From Pontibacter sp. HSC-14F20 (lineage in GTDB: Bacteria; Bacteroidota; Bacteroidia; Cytophagales; Hymenobacteraceae), in NCBI RefSeq assembly GCF_019599265.1, contig NZ_JAHZTC010000025.1:1-53683 (forward strand): a stretch of 53,683 nucleotides of DNA, given 5' to 3'. Below the pieces are notes generated by a model. The model saw nothing but the letters and a program-made list of their open reading frames with translations. It was not told the DNA's origin and searched no databases. The position numbers and the translations under genes are program-made. Position 1 is the stretch's first letter. Every line of letters begins with the position of its first letter. Positions 7,199 to 16,346 of this stretch are shown here, one piece after another.

Positions 7199-10084
7199 CT
7201 ACAACTTATACCCCAACTCTAGCCCTTCTGACAGCAAACGCTCAGCCTGGCTGTTTTTACCTTGCTGGTACAACAGGTTGACCAAGCTCTGGCGGGCGGC
7301 ATACAGGTATGGGTTCTCACGGAGGGCAGCTTCGTAGGCTTTCCGGGCGCGCTTTGGTTCTTTCTCTGCTTCCCATACCTTGCCGGAGGCGAACAGAAAT
7401 TCGGCCAGTTCCGCAGGCGTGTGTTGTACGGGCTGCTTTTTGAGTTCTTCCTGCGCCTTGCCGGCATCACCTAGCCCGGCGTATACCCTGGCCAATAAAG
7501 CAGCTTCGCTGCGGGCGCGCAATTTCCCGTTGCTGATAGGCGCCAGCAATTGCTGTGCAGCAGCTTTGTCTCCCAGTTGTAACTGCCAGTTGGCCATGCG
7601 CACCATATAGCCCGGGCGCGGTGTACCTGCCGCAGTGAGGATGCGCTGCGCTTCTGCAAGGGTGGCAATGGCTTCGGCATATTTGCCTTGCGTAGCCAGT
7701 ACCTCGGCATACTGCTGACGTAGTTCATAGTGCTGCGGCTTGCGGGCTACCAGTGCTGCCAATGTACGCTCTGCCTCCTGTGATGGCGCGGCCGTACCGC
7801 GCAGCCAGCTGGTATAGGCCTGTGCCTCGTCACGACGGTCCCGCAAATAAGTAGAGATGGTCGGGGCTTCCTGTACGTAGCGCTCCCCTACTGCAATGGC
7901 CTCCAAAAGACGACCGTAATCCGCATACATTTCCCGGAAAGCCTGGTTGATGCGGGCGCGGGTCAACAGATCATCTTCCAGCAAGAGGGCCTGCTCATAA
8001 CGCATCTGTTGCTCCTGCACAGCGCGACGGACCGACAATTGTCCGGCCCTGCGTCGGGCTTCAAACAAATCTGCCTCAGCGGTATAGATCGGCGCATAAT
8101 CCTTGTTTACTTTCTGAGCACGCAGCAGCCACTGTTGTGCTTCGTCGAAAGCCAGTTGTCGTTGCTTCAGACCGGCATAGGCCAGCAGGGCAGGCTGGTA
8201 GCTGGCATCCCAGGTTAGGGCCGAGTCGAGTAGCGCGGCCGCTCTCGGATAGTTTTGTGCCCGGGTCTCGCGCTCGGCCAGGTTCAGGTATACCTGTGCC
8301 CAGTTACTGGCCATCGCCTGTTTGTCGCCGGCCAGGTAAGCTTCCTGCCGCTTCACCAGCTTATCCAGGAAGGTATACAGCTCCGGATCTTTCGCCTTCA
8401 GGTCGCTCGTGGTATTAATGGACTTGTGATTGAGCGGATGCACTTTCACGGGCTCAAAATAGGCCGGATAGGTCTGGGCCAGGTATTCGTGCTCGTTGTT
8501 GGCCGAGTAATAATCGAGCGTACGGCCCTCTTTCATGGCATTGTGGTAGAGGCGACGCACAGCCCGGTTTTCAGCATCCGTAAATACCCGCCCATGGAAC
8601 AGGTGCACGTACTCATGCAGCACCACATTACGCTCCAGGTAAGCTCCCCTGATGACGTATTCAATGGCGGCGGCTCCGCTTCCTACTCCCCGGATGTCCA
8701 TCCACTGGCGATTATCGAAGGTGGTGGCCTGGCGGAAATAAGGCGAATTCATGGCAATGGCCAGATCGGTGTGCAGCGGCGGAATTACGAATTTCTCTCC
8801 CTGGCGTGACAGAAAAGGAAAATAAACCGTGCTGGCGTATAGCTGCGACCAAACCATTTTCTTCACCGTCTCACCCGGATAATAAGTTACATCCGGAAAC
8901 ACACGGGCAAAGTTAACAGGGTCTTTGATTCCGGTTTGCCGGATCACCTGTGAGAGTGAATCGTAGGCAGCCAGGTATACGAGTTGTTTTTGCTTGATAA
9001 CAGCGGCCAGGGCATTGTGCGCCGGACCGTAGTGTTTTTTGTTGCGGAGGATGCGTTGAAAGATCACTTCAGCCGAATCGAGGCGTGGCTGGCGCGGCAG
9101 GTCGAAGGCCATGTAATAGGCAGAGCCGCGCAGCATGTCGGGCAATACCGAAGCCGGGTAAGTTTGCTGCACTTTCCGGATCTCAGCCAAGGCTTCCTGC
9201 AGTTTGTTTTGAGAAATCAGCTGATTAGCAGGTTGGAGAGCTTTTCTTACGGCTTCGTCTTCCGGCTGGGCATAATCAGCATAGGTGAGGTTGGTATGGC
9301 CATTGCCCCAGTGCCAGTGCGTGACATAGTGCAGGGGATTGAGTGCCAGTACCAGCTCCCACTGCGCGGCCATGGCGTTGAGTTGGGTGGCATCTACCCG
9401 GCGCCAGATGGCATAGCCGTAGTTGAAGCGGGCGTCCGCATCAAATGGGTTGAGGGTCAGGCTTCTGACAAGTGGTTTCTCGGCCTCTTCCGGCTTTTGG
9501 TCCCAGAAAAGCACATCCGACTCCAGCAGATAGGCAGCGGCATTATTTGGATTCCAGCGCTGCACTTTCAGGGCCTGAGCCAGTGCCTCGTTATACTTTT
9601 TCTGCAGCATCAGGATGCGCCCCACCAGCAAGGTGGCTTCCTCATCTTTCGGATTGAGACGAAGCAGTTTTTGGACAGTAGCCAGCGCCTCCTTTAATTC
9701 CCAAGCCTGCATCTGTAGCTGACTCTGGAGTAGCAAAGCTGCTCTGCTGGCAGGTTCCTGTTTCAGCACCTGATTAACCAGTACTTCTGCAGCATGATAT
9801 TCGTGCCGCAGCATGGCTAGTCTGGCTTTGACTAAGTTAATCCCAGGTGAAGCCGTACTAGATTTGAGCAGCGCCTCAGCCTCCTGCCACATACCTAAGT
9901 CCAGCATGCGGTTTGCCCGCTCAGGCAACGGCCTTCTACCTGGCTCACGCAAAGTGCTTCGTTCTTTCTCCAACCTGGCTTTCACCTCGGCTATCTGGTC
10001 GGGCTGCTGGGCGAGGGCAGGTATAGCAGGTATAGCAAAGAGCAGCAAGGTATAGCCAAGACAGGCAATCAGGAGGCGCGGCAT
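7199..10084 (-). CDS. large secreted TPR protein with an embedded HExxH metallopeptidase-like domain
   Basis: 961 residues with a signal peptide (cleavage near ALAQQ, about residue 26). Residues about 40-390 are tetratricopeptide repeats (for example EALAQALKVQRWNPNNAAAY). About 400-600 is a different domain with HEYVH (H490, E491, H494) and a downstream NEHEYLAQ acidic motif, as in gluzincin (peptidase MA-like) domains. About 610-961 is a second TPR array. The N-terminal signal suggests periplasmic or surface location. The protein could be a proteolytic scaffold. The zinc motif is intact, but I cannot assign a substrate. It is apparently monocistronic; no clear promoter was seen. Confidence 0.85.
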   Translation of the reverse strand: MPRLLIACLGYTLLLFAIPAIPALAQQPDQIAEVKARLEKERSTLREPGRRPLPERANRMLDLGMWQEAEALLKSSTASPGINLVKARLAMLRHEYHAAEVLVNQVLKQEPASRAALLLQSQLQMQAWELKEALATVQKLLRLNPKDEEATLLVGRILMLQKKYNEALAQALKVQRWNPNNAAAYLLESDVLFWDQKPEEAEKPLVRSLTLNPFDADARFNYGYAIWRRVDATQLNAMAAQWELVLALNPLHYVTHWHWGNGHTNLTYADYAQPEDEAVRKALQPANQLISQNKLQEALAEIRKVQQTYPASVLPDMLRGSAYYMAFDLPRQPRLDSAEVIFQRILRNKKHYGPAHNALAAVIKQKQLVYLAAYDSLSQVIRQTGIKDPVNFARVFPDVTYYPGETVKKMVWSQLYASTVYFPFLSRQGEKFVIPPLHTDLAIAMNSPYFRQATTFDNRQWMDIRGVGSGAAAIEYVIRGAYLERNVVLHEYVHLFHGRVFTDAENRAVRRLYHNAMKEGRTLDYYSANNEHEYLAQTYPAYFEPVKVHPLNHKSINTTSDLKAKDPELYTFLDKLVKRQEAYLAGDKQAMASNWAQVYLNLAERETRAQNYPRAAALLDSALTWDASYQPALLAYAGLKQRQLAFDEAQQWLLRAQKVNKDYAPIYTAEADLFEARRRAGQLSVRRAVQEQQMRYEQALLLEDDLLTRARINQAFREMYADYGRLLEAIAVGERYVQEAPTISTYLRDRRDEAQAYTSWLRGTAAPSQEAERTLAALVARKPQHYELRQQYAEVLATQGKYAEAIATLAEAQRILTAAGTPRPGYMVRMANWQLQLGDKAAAQQLLAPISNGKLRARSEAALLARVYAGLGDAGKAQEELKKQPVQHTPAELAEFLFASGKVWEAEKEPKRARKAYEAALRENPYLYAARQSLVNLLYQQGKNSQAERLLSEGLELGYKL

Positions 10085-10243
10085 AGTTTCTGTTTTAGAA
10101 GGGCGGTTGACAACTCTAAATTAAGCCGCCTGATGCTGAAGACAAAGGGATTTGAGAAATTGTTGTTTGTTAAGTGGTTAAATTGATTGAAGTATGGCTG
10201 CAAGTGGCAGGTCTTTGGTAGAATAAGTTGTGACTTATACCTG

Positions 10244-10966
10244 TTAACTATACCTGTCAGGATTTTCAACTCCCGGGCTTCCTACCTTAAAATACCACCT
10301 CTCCAGTTTTTTCATCAAATAGATAGCGAGCAGGAGCCAAAGGATGCCCATGGCGTACCCGGCCAGTACATCGGTGGCGTAATGCACGTTTAGGTAAATG
10401 CGGCTATACCCGATGAGGAGAAGTAAAATCAGGAGAAGCAACACACAGCTCTTCCGCCAAAGCGGATCTTTCACTTCGCGCCACACAATATAAATGAGTA
10501 GTCCGTAGAAGGAGCTGCCGATCATGGCGTGTCCGCTGGGAAAGCTGAGGCCCGACTGCTCGAGCATAGCCGTCACAGGCCGGGGCCGTTCGAAAACCCG
10601 CTTGAGCAATTGGTTGAACATGGTGCTGGTAAAGGCAATCACCAGAACTTTCAGGGCATACCAGCGCAAATATTGAAACCAGGACATGACCAGCACGATG
10701 AGCGCCGGGGCGACCAGCAGGTAGTCGGCGGAGGCGAAAAAAGAGAAAAAGCGCATTAAACGGGTCATTCCATCAGAACGGTGCGTTGCGGCATAAAGAA
10801 ACAGGGCATTATCGAGGGCGGAATCCTGCTGAATGAACACCTCCCGGGTCATGTAACTGAACACAAAAAGACAGGCAAAAAAAGCCAGCGCCACCAGCAC
10901 CGCCTCCGCCGATAGCAGCGCCAGTAAAGCCAGAAGTCGCTTGGTAAGGCCTTTCATGTCGTGCAC
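10244..10966 (-). CDS. PAP2-family phosphatase, membrane-bound (copy 1)
   Basis: 240 residues. Three phosphatase motifs of the PAP2/lipid phosphatase superfamily are intact: LKRVFERPRP, the catalytic SFPSGHAM, and GYSRIYLNVHYATDVLAG. About six membrane helices are visible, including an N-terminal one (LLALLALLSAEAVLVALAFF) and a Leu-rich one near residues 175-190. It probably dephosphorylates lipid phosphates such as undecaprenyl pyrophosphate, phosphatidylglycerol phosphate or phosphatidate; the sequence does not say which. The start could be 10966 or the Met three codons later. It is paralogous to the gene at 11723. Confidence 0.93.
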   Translation of the reverse strand: MHDMKGLTKRLLALLALLSAEAVLVALAFFACLFVFSYMTREVFIQQDSALDNALFLYAATHRSDGMTRLMRFFSFFASADYLLVAPALIVLVMSWFQYLRWYALKVLVIAFTSTMFNQLLKRVFERPRPVTAMLEQSGLSFPSGHAMIGSSFYGLLIYIVWREVKDPLWRKSCVLLLLILLLLIGYSRIYLNVHYATDVLAGYAMGILWLLLAIYLMKKLERWYFKVGSPGVENPDRYS

Positions 10967-11106
10967 ATTTTGCCTCCTTTACGAACAATTGCGGTTTTGG
11001 TGTGGATTGGGTGGGTGATCTACCCCAAACAGGAAGGGGACTTTCAGCTATTGCTGCTTTCTTTCAGGTATAAGAAGCATTGCTGTAACTGTCATATTTC
11101 ACTGAT

Positions 11107-11325
11107 AGGTATAGTAAGACTAACTTGCCCCTCAAGCTATGAAACAAATCTCCTGTATCAGGCCCACCATTACGACACTCCACTGTTGGGGGTGAAGGGG
11201 TCCCCCTGTCAAGAGCGTTCAGCGAGTGGGGGTAGGGGTTCTCGATTTGGAGGGTCTTGACTTTTTTGCCTACTGGGGGTAGGGGCCCTCTATTTTTTTC
11301 TCAATAAAAAAAGTGAGGCCCGCCG
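11107..11325 (+). repeat. ~220-bp dispersed intergenic repeat, copy A
   Basis: Homologous to the reverse complement of 22416-22636. Near-identical from GACACTCCACTGTTGGGGG through GCCTACTGGGG, with more divergent arms on both sides. It contains two GGGGGTAGGGG modules (11228 and 11275) and the inverted pair CTGTCAAGA/TCTTGAC. The short ORF read through it (ending ...GGRGSRFGGS) is repeat-derived. Confidence 0.85.
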
Positions 11326-11477
11326 TACAGGCGAAGCTATACCTGTAATTGCAGTTGCTAGAAAGCAAAAGATCTATACCTGGCTATACCAATCACAAGC
11401 AAGGACGCTCGCGCCATACGCACTACCACACCAGCAAACACTTTAGAAAAATTACTCCAGAAAGGTATAAAAACAAA

Positions 11478-11505
11478 AAAGCCGGCTTTGCAGCCGGCTT
11501 TTTCC
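11478..11505 (-). terminator. terminator of tRNA-Leu
   Basis: Stem AAGCCGGCT/AGCCGGCTT (11479-11487 with 11492-11500) followed on the minus strand by TTTTTTGTTTTT. It lies about 18 bases past the tRNA 3' end. Confidence 0.85.
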
Positions 11506-11517
11506 ATTTTGGATTAG

Positions 11518-11599
11518 TGCGCACGGGGAGAGTCGAACTCCCACGCCCGAAGGCACAGGCTTCTGAGACCTGCACGTCTACCAGTTCCGCCACGTGCGC
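11518..11599 (-). tRNA. tRNA-Leu (anticodon CAG)
   Basis: On the minus strand an acceptor stem GCGCACG/CGTGCGC, leucine-type D-arm (TGGCGGAACTGGTAGAC), anticodon stem CAGGT/GCCTG with loop CTCAGAA giving anticodon CAG, a long type-II variable arm (TGCCTTCGGGCGT), T-arm GGGAG-TTCGACT-CTCCC and discriminator A at 11518. It reads CUG codons. CCA is not encoded. Folding was done by eye. Confidence 0.95.
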
Positions 11600-11722
11600 G
11601 CTGGTAATAATCAAAATGTAATTCCCAAAACCCTTTAACCCTTGTTGATTGGGATTGCAAAGGTATAACAGAAATTATTATCTGCAATAGCCCACCCGAA
11701 AAAAAATTCCGCTCACTCAAAT

Positions 11723-12430
11723 TCACTCCTCTTCCACTACCGGGGCAATCTCTTTGCGGGTATATTTTTCGATGCGGCGCAGCAGCCAGATGCCGAGGAT
11801 AACCCACAGAATACCAGCAGCAAAACCCGCCACTACATCAGTTGCATAGTGCACGCGTAGGTAAATCCGGCTGAATCCGATGAGCAAAATAAAAATGACG
11901 AGCAGGGCCACTAAAAAATTTCTGAGGGGCTTCGATTCCACATGCTTCCAGGTCAGGTAAATAATCAGACTGTAGAACGAGGCGGCAATCATGGAGTGCC
12001 CGCTCGGAAAGCTCAGGCCCGAGGCATCGACCAGGGGCATTTCAGGGCGCTGCCTGTCGAAAAAGAATTTAAGCACCAGGTTAAGCGAGATACTGCCCAG
12101 CGCCACCACCGGCACTTTGAGCGAATACCACTTATGCCGCCGCACAAACAGGAAATAAGCAATGAGCAGCAGACCGGCCGCCGTCATGAAGTGGCGGGAA
12201 GCAAAAAAGGTGATGAACTCGATGAATTGCGTAAAACCGGTGCTCTGCAAATCGGCGGCTACAGAAAAGGCCGCCTCATCGAACTTAATCGGGCCGGATG
12301 CCTCTACCACCTGGGCGCTCACATAAAGAAAGATCACCACGCAGGCCAGAAAAACCACCATCACAAAAATCAGCTCGAGGGTGAATAAGGCAAAGCCAGC
12401 GGCCAGCTTTTTGTAGAAATTTCGTATCAT
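11723..12430 (-). CDS. PAP2-family phosphatase, membrane-bound (copy 2)
   Basis: 235 residues, same architecture as the gene at 10244. Motifs: LKFFFDRQRPE, SFPSGHSMIA, GFSRIYLRVHYATDVVAG. N-terminal membrane helix at about residues 12-40 and about six helices in total; the charged tail (KEIAPVVEEE) differs from copy 1. The two copies are clearly paralogues, separated by a dispersed repeat and tRNA-Leu, so the intervening DNA may have been inserted after a tandem duplication. The substrate is probably a lipid phosphate. It is divergent from thpR. Confidence 0.93.
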   Translation of the reverse strand: MIRNFYKKLAAGFALFTLELIFVMVVFLACVVIFLYVSAQVVEASGPIKFDEAAFSVAADLQSTGFTQFIEFITFFASRHFMTAAGLLLIAYFLFVRRHKWYSLKVPVVALGSISLNLVLKFFFDRQRPEMPLVDASGLSFPSGHSMIAASFYSLIIYLTWKHVESKPLRNFLVALLVIFILLIGFSRIYLRVHYATDVVAGFAAGILWVILGIWLLRRIEKYTRKEIAPVVEEE

Positions 12431-12522
12431 GAAATCATGGGAATTGGTTCGAGTACAGGCTAAGTATACGCCCGACCTGTTATTACGTATGCCAAGCCAT
12501 ACAAGTATAAATAAGACAGCGC

Positions 12523-13095
12523 ATGGGCCAAACCACCAGACTATTTATTGCAGCGCCGCTTCCTGACGAACTGAAAGCGTATTTTGTAGAACAGGCCGGC
12601 AGGTATAAGAGCGATGCCCTGCGACAGGTGCCCACAGAAAACCTGCACCTGACGCTTTACTTTATCGGTAATGTTCCGGCCAGTCAGTTGCCCGCCATAC
12701 AGGATGTGACCGCTCACCTGACACGGCAGTTTACCCCCTTCACCTTGCAGCTGGAGGCGATAGAACCTGGTCCCAAACCCCGCTCGCCACGTCTGATCTG
12801 GGCTCGCTTTAGAAGCCATGATGCTTTTGCCCAACTGAGTGGCAGCCTCACACAGGCGCTTTCAACTGAGCCGCCTCTTCACCGTGAGCCCAAACCGCAC
12901 GTCACGCTTGCCCGTTTTCGCAAAGACCGCCCGGTGCCGCATTCCCTCCAATCGTTCTACCCGGACACCCCCCTTGCGCTGCAGGTGAACGAGATAGCAG
13001 TCTGGCATTCAGAACTAGGATCACCCCACCCCCACTACAGCATTTTGCAGCGCTACCCCCTGACAGGTAACCACGCGGAGGGTAAAACAGTATGA
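12523..13095 (+). CDS. thpR: RNA 2',3'-cyclic phosphodiesterase
   Basis: 190 residues. 2H phosphoesterase with two HxTx catalytic motifs, H42-L-T-L (NLHLTLYFIG) and H126-V-T-L (PHVTLARF), and the N-terminal TTRLFIAAPLPDE typical of ThpR/LigT. It opens 2',3'-cyclic phosphates of RNA ends. Length is normal. The PncC gene follows by 34 bases on the same strand, so the two may be co-transcribed. Confidence 0.95.
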   Translation: MGQTTRLFIAAPLPDELKAYFVEQAGRYKSDALRQVPTENLHLTLYFIGNVPASQLPAIQDVTAHLTRQFTPFTLQLEAIEPGPKPRSPRLIWARFRSHDAFAQLSGSLTQALSTEPPLHREPKPHVTLARFRKDRPVPHSLQSFYPDTPLALQVNEIAVWHSELGSPHPHYSILQRYPLTGNHAEGKTV

Positions 13096-13129
13096 GAATC
13101 ACCCCTTATTTGAAGAAGATAAAAACACT

Positions 13130-13621
13130 ATGACCCAAACCGAGCTTACCGAACTGACCATGCTGCTGAAAGATAATGGCCTGACCGTTGCTTTTGCCGA
13201 AAGCTGCACGGCCGGCATGCTGTCATCTGAACTGGTAAAAGCCAAAGGCAGTAGCGATGTGCTGATCGGCAGCCTGGTGGTATACCATGTTGAAGCCAAG
13301 AAAAAACTGCTGGGCGTAAAACAGGACACGCTGGACCTCTATACTGCCGAATCGCAGCAGGTAACCAATGAAATGGTGATGGGTCTAAAAAAAGCGCTGA
13401 ACGCCGATATCAGCGTCGCTACCACAGGTCTTACCGGCGCAGGAGGCTCCGAAACTTCTGAAAAGCCGGTAGGTACTATTTTCGTTTCTTTTCTGTATGA
13501 TGGGAAAGCCGAGGAGTTCCGGGAGGTGTTCAAGGGCAACAGCCTAAGCCTGCTCAAACAGTTTACCGAATACGTACTCGATAAACTTAAAGGGATTGTG
13601 CAGGAGCATTATACCCGTTAA
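13130..13621 (+). CDS. pncC: nicotinamide-nucleotide amidohydrolase (CinA C-terminal domain protein)
   Basis: 163 residues, a stand-alone CinA C-terminal domain that deamidates NMN to NaMN in pyridine nucleotide recycling. Motifs: AFAESCTAGMLSSEL at about 22-36, a Val-Val-Tyr-His segment, TAESQQVTNEMVMG, and TTGLTGAGG followed by KPVGTIFVSF. The usual TGIAGPGG loop is TGLTGAGG here, a modest deviation. There is no N-terminal molybdopterin-binding (MoaB-like) domain. It probably forms an operon with thpR. Confidence 0.92.
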   Translation: MTQTELTELTMLLKDNGLTVAFAESCTAGMLSSELVKAKGSSDVLIGSLVVYHVEAKKKLLGVKQDTLDLYTAESQQVTNEMVMGLKKALNADISVATTGLTGAGGSETSEKPVGTIFVSFLYDGKAEEFREVFKGNSLSLLKQFTEYVLDKLKGIVQEHYTR

Positions 13622-13652
13622 TCTTTACGACGGATGATGAGGATTTCTCCAT

Positions 13653-13801
13653 TTTGTCATTTCGAACACAAGTGAGAAATCTGGCGTGAAAATAGCACGC
13701 TACCCCTCACTTCAATTAACTTTGAACACACCCAGGATGGAAGCAGCTAAAACCTTTATCCATCCTCGCCTCAGATTTCTCCCGCTGGCCGAAATGACAA
13801 A
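13653..13801. repeat. short inverted-repeat (MITE/REP-like) element, GTCATTTCG family
   Basis: Perfect 12-bp terminal inverted repeats TTTGTCATTTCG (13653-13664) and CGAAATGACAAA (13790-13801), with a second inner pair GAGAAATCTG / CAGATTTCTC. About 150 bp. Related elements are at 24700-24772 and 49083-49168. The right end contains the start codon of the next gene. Confidence 0.85.
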
Positions 13802-14450
13802 CTACCTGAGCAACACCAATTTCGATCGCATTGCCCCGGTCTACGATGGCCTTTCGCGGCTGGTCTTCGGTAATGCGCTGCGGAAGGCGCAGACAGAACA
13901 TTTGTCACTTATTCCGCAACACGCCAAGGTACTGCTGATCGGAGGTGGTTCCGGCTGGCTGCTGGAGCAGTTACTGAAGCAACGGCCCTTCGTGGAAGTC
14001 ACTTACCTGGAAGTATCAGCTACCATGCTGCAACTGGCCCGGCAACGCATTTGCCAACAACCTGCCCTGGCACATTCCTCAGTAGACTTTCGCTTAGGTG
14101 ATGAGAGCAGCCTGCAGCCCGACGAAACATTTGACGTTATGCTCACCCCTTTTCTACTCGACCTTTTTCCAGACGAGCGCTTGCTATACCTGATAGACCG
14201 GTTATGCGCCGCATTACGTCCAGAGGGGCGCTGGCTGTTCAGCGATTTCTGGCCGACTCAAACACCTATACCTGCCTGGCAGCGTCTGCTGCTCAAGAGT
14301 ATGTACACCTTTTTTGGTTTAGTGAGCGATGTAAAGGCGTCCGGTCTTCCCGACTTTGGTGAGCACTTTGCCCGGAAACCGTTATCTCTGGAGACTTCTG
14401 CTGCATTTTATGGCGGTCTGGTACAGGCCAGATCTTACCGAAAAGTATAG
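13794..14450 (+). CDS. class I SAM-dependent methyltransferase
   Basis: 218 residues from the ATG at 13794. The family-typical start (NFDRIAPVYDGLSRLVFG) lies about 9 residues in, so the longer frame from 13686 is rejected; the chosen ATG lies inside the right arm of an inverted-repeat element. Rossmann methyltransferase with motif I VLLIGGGSGWLLEQLL (about 41-56), acidic motif II YLEVSATMLQLA and DVMLTPFLLDLF near motif IV. The substrate is unknown; the family resembles UbiE/Coq5-like small-molecule methyltransferases. Transcription and translation signals must come from the repeat or upstream. Confidence 0.85.
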   Translation: MTNYLSNTNFDRIAPVYDGLSRLVFGNALRKAQTEHLSLIPQHAKVLLIGGGSGWLLEQLLKQRPFVEVTYLEVSATMLQLARQRICQQPALAHSSVDFRLGDESSLQPDETFDVMLTPFLLDLFPDERLLYLIDRLCAALRPEGRWLFSDFWPTQTPIPAWQRLLLKSMYTFFGLVSDVKASGLPDFGEHFARKPLSLETSAAFYGGLVQARSYRKV

Positions 14451-14508
14451 CCACATTGCGCGATAGCTGTAAAATTCATACTTTTAGTGTCGAACCAAAC
14501 ACTCCCTT

Positions 14509-16344
14509 ATGTCCATGAGACTTTTCGGCGCCCTATGTGCTGCCCTGTCGCTAACGTTTACGCCACTGCTGGCGCAGGGGCAGCAAGTTAGCTACCACCT
14601 CTCCTTCCCCAACGCCGTGCACCACGAGGCACAGATCAGCGTAACGTTTACAGGTATAAAAAGCGACACGCTGCAAGTGCTGATGCCCCGCAGTTCGCCG
14701 GGCAGGTACGCGCTGCACGAGTTCGCCAAAAATGTGTACAGCGTAAAAGCCACCGACAGCAAAGGACAGCAGCTGCCCGTCAGCAGAACCAGTCCGCACG
14801 AGTGGGCTGTGAGCGGACACCAGGGCGAAGTCACGCTGAGCTATACCTTGTTTGGCGACCACGCCGACGGCACCTATTCCGGCATCGACGAGACACACGC
14901 CCACCTGAACATGCCCGCTACCCTGATGTATGCCCGGGGCTTTGAACAAACACCTGCCCGCGTGACATTCCGGGTTCCGCAGGGAAGCAACTGGAAAGTG
15001 GCCACGCAGCTGCAGCCCCTCAACGATTCGACTTTCCAGGCTCCGAATTTTCAGTACCTGATGGACAGCCCGACAGAACTGAGCGATTTCTCTTTTGCTG
15101 AGTGGAAGGTGCAGGACGGCACCAAAAGCCAGACCATACAGGTTGCCATGCACCATCCAGCCACGCAGACTGCTTTCGACAGTTATGTGGCCAGCACCAA
15201 AAAGATTGTGGCAGAGCAGCAGGCCGTTTACGGAGATTTGCCCGATTTCGACTTTGGCCGCTATACCTTTATTGCCTGCTACATGCCCCAGGCAGTAGGC
15301 GATGGCATGGAACACCGCAACTCCACCATCCTGACCAGTTCAAGATCGCTTAACAACTTTACATCTGCCCTGCTGGGTACGGTCTCGCATGAGTTTTTCC
15401 ATGCCTGGAATGTGGAGCGCCTGCGTCCTGCCACCCTGGAGCCGTTTGATTTTCAGCGGGCTAATATGACAGAAGCGCTTTGGCTGGCCGAGGGTTTTAC
15501 AAGCTACTACGGCAACCTGACCATGCGCCGCAGCGGCATCTCTGACCTCAGAAAGTACAGCAGTAGTCTGGCTGGTGACCTGAATTATGTGCTGCTCTCG
15601 CCTGGCCGTCACTACAATAGTCTGGTGGAAATGAGCATGCAGGCTCCTTTTGTAGATGCAGCCCGCTCCGTGGATCCGCACAACCGTAACAACACTTTCA
15701 TATCTTACTATACCTATGGCAGTGTGCTGGGCATGGGCCTCGACCTTACCCTGCGCCGTGATTTCAACACTACACTGGATAACTACATGCAGGCTCTCTG
15801 GCAGAAATATGGTCAGGCTGAAAAGCCCTATACCATGGCCGACCTGCAGCAAACCCTGGCTGAAGTCACAAAAGATACTGCCTGGGCAGCCGACTTCTTC
15901 AAACGACAGGTATTTGGCAGCGAACTGCCCGATTACGCCGCACTCCTGGCCGAAGCCGGGCTACAACTGCGCAAGGCCAACACCGGCAAAGCTACTCTAG
16001 GACCTGCCAATTTTGAGTTCAGCAAGCAAGGTGCAAAGCTCCTGAACGGCACCTACGTCACCTCTCCCCTCTATAAAGCCGGCATCAACCGCGGCGACGT
16101 CATCCTGACGATTAACGGGAAGAAAGTAACCAGCGAGAAGCAAATGGAGAAAATTCTGAACAAGCTCAAGCCAGCCCACAGCGTGCCTGTTACCTACCAG
16201 CGTTATGGTACAACCAGACAAACCACTCTGGTGATGGAAGAAGACCCCACGCTGGAGGTTGTAACCTTTGAGGAAACCGGCAAGGAGCTGACGCCTGCCA
16301 TGCAGCAATTCAGACAAGCCTGGCTGGATACCCAGACCAAGTAG
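14509..16344 (+). CDS. M61-family glycyl aminopeptidase with C-terminal PDZ domain
   Basis: 611 residues with signal peptide (cleavage near LLAQG, about 24). N-terminal beta domain (about 28-190), then the gluzincin catalytic domain with HEFFHAWNVERLRP (H294, E295, H298) and the third ligand region LWLAEGFTSYYG. A PDZ domain is at about 520-590 (SPLYKAGINRGDVILTINGK). M61 enzymes cleave N-terminal Gly/Ala from peptides; this one should work in the periplasm. Zinc ligands are intact. The next gene starts 2 bases after the stop, implying coupling. Confidence 0.95.
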   Translation: MSMRLFGALCAALSLTFTPLLAQGQQVSYHLSFPNAVHHEAQISVTFTGIKSDTLQVLMPRSSPGRYALHEFAKNVYSVKATDSKGQQLPVSRTSPHEWAVSGHQGEVTLSYTLFGDHADGTYSGIDETHAHLNMPATLMYARGFEQTPARVTFRVPQGSNWKVATQLQPLNDSTFQAPNFQYLMDSPTELSDFSFAEWKVQDGTKSQTIQVAMHHPATQTAFDSYVASTKKIVAEQQAVYGDLPDFDFGRYTFIACYMPQAVGDGMEHRNSTILTSSRSLNNFTSALLGTVSHEFFHAWNVERLRPATLEPFDFQRANMTEALWLAEGFTSYYGNLTMRRSGISDLRKYSSSLAGDLNYVLLSPGRHYNSLVEMSMQAPFVDAARSVDPHNRNNTFISYYTYGSVLGMGLDLTLRRDFNTTLDNYMQALWQKYGQAEKPYTMADLQQTLAEVTKDTAWAADFFKRQVFGSELPDYAALLAEAGLQLRKANTGKATLGPANFEFSKQGAKLLNGTYVTSPLYKAGINRGDVILTINGKKVTSEKQMEKILNKLKPAHSVPVTYQRYGTTRQTTLVMEEDPTLEVVTFEETGKELTPAMQQFRQAWLDTQTK

Positions 16345-16346
16345 GT

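Noticed and set aside
10961..11260. 99-aa plus-strand ORF covering repeat A
   Set aside because: It encodes the repeat-derived peptide DTPLLGVKGSPCQERSASGG, also present in the inverted copy B; no promoter, signal or codon pattern supports it.
11349..11621. 90-aa plus-strand ORF across tRNA-Leu
   Set aside because: It reads antisense through the tRNA and its terminator, a known source of false ORFs.
14551..15315. 254-aa minus-strand ORF opposite the M61 peptidase
   Set aside because: Shadow frame; the plus strand has the intact HExxH peptidase and PDZ domain.
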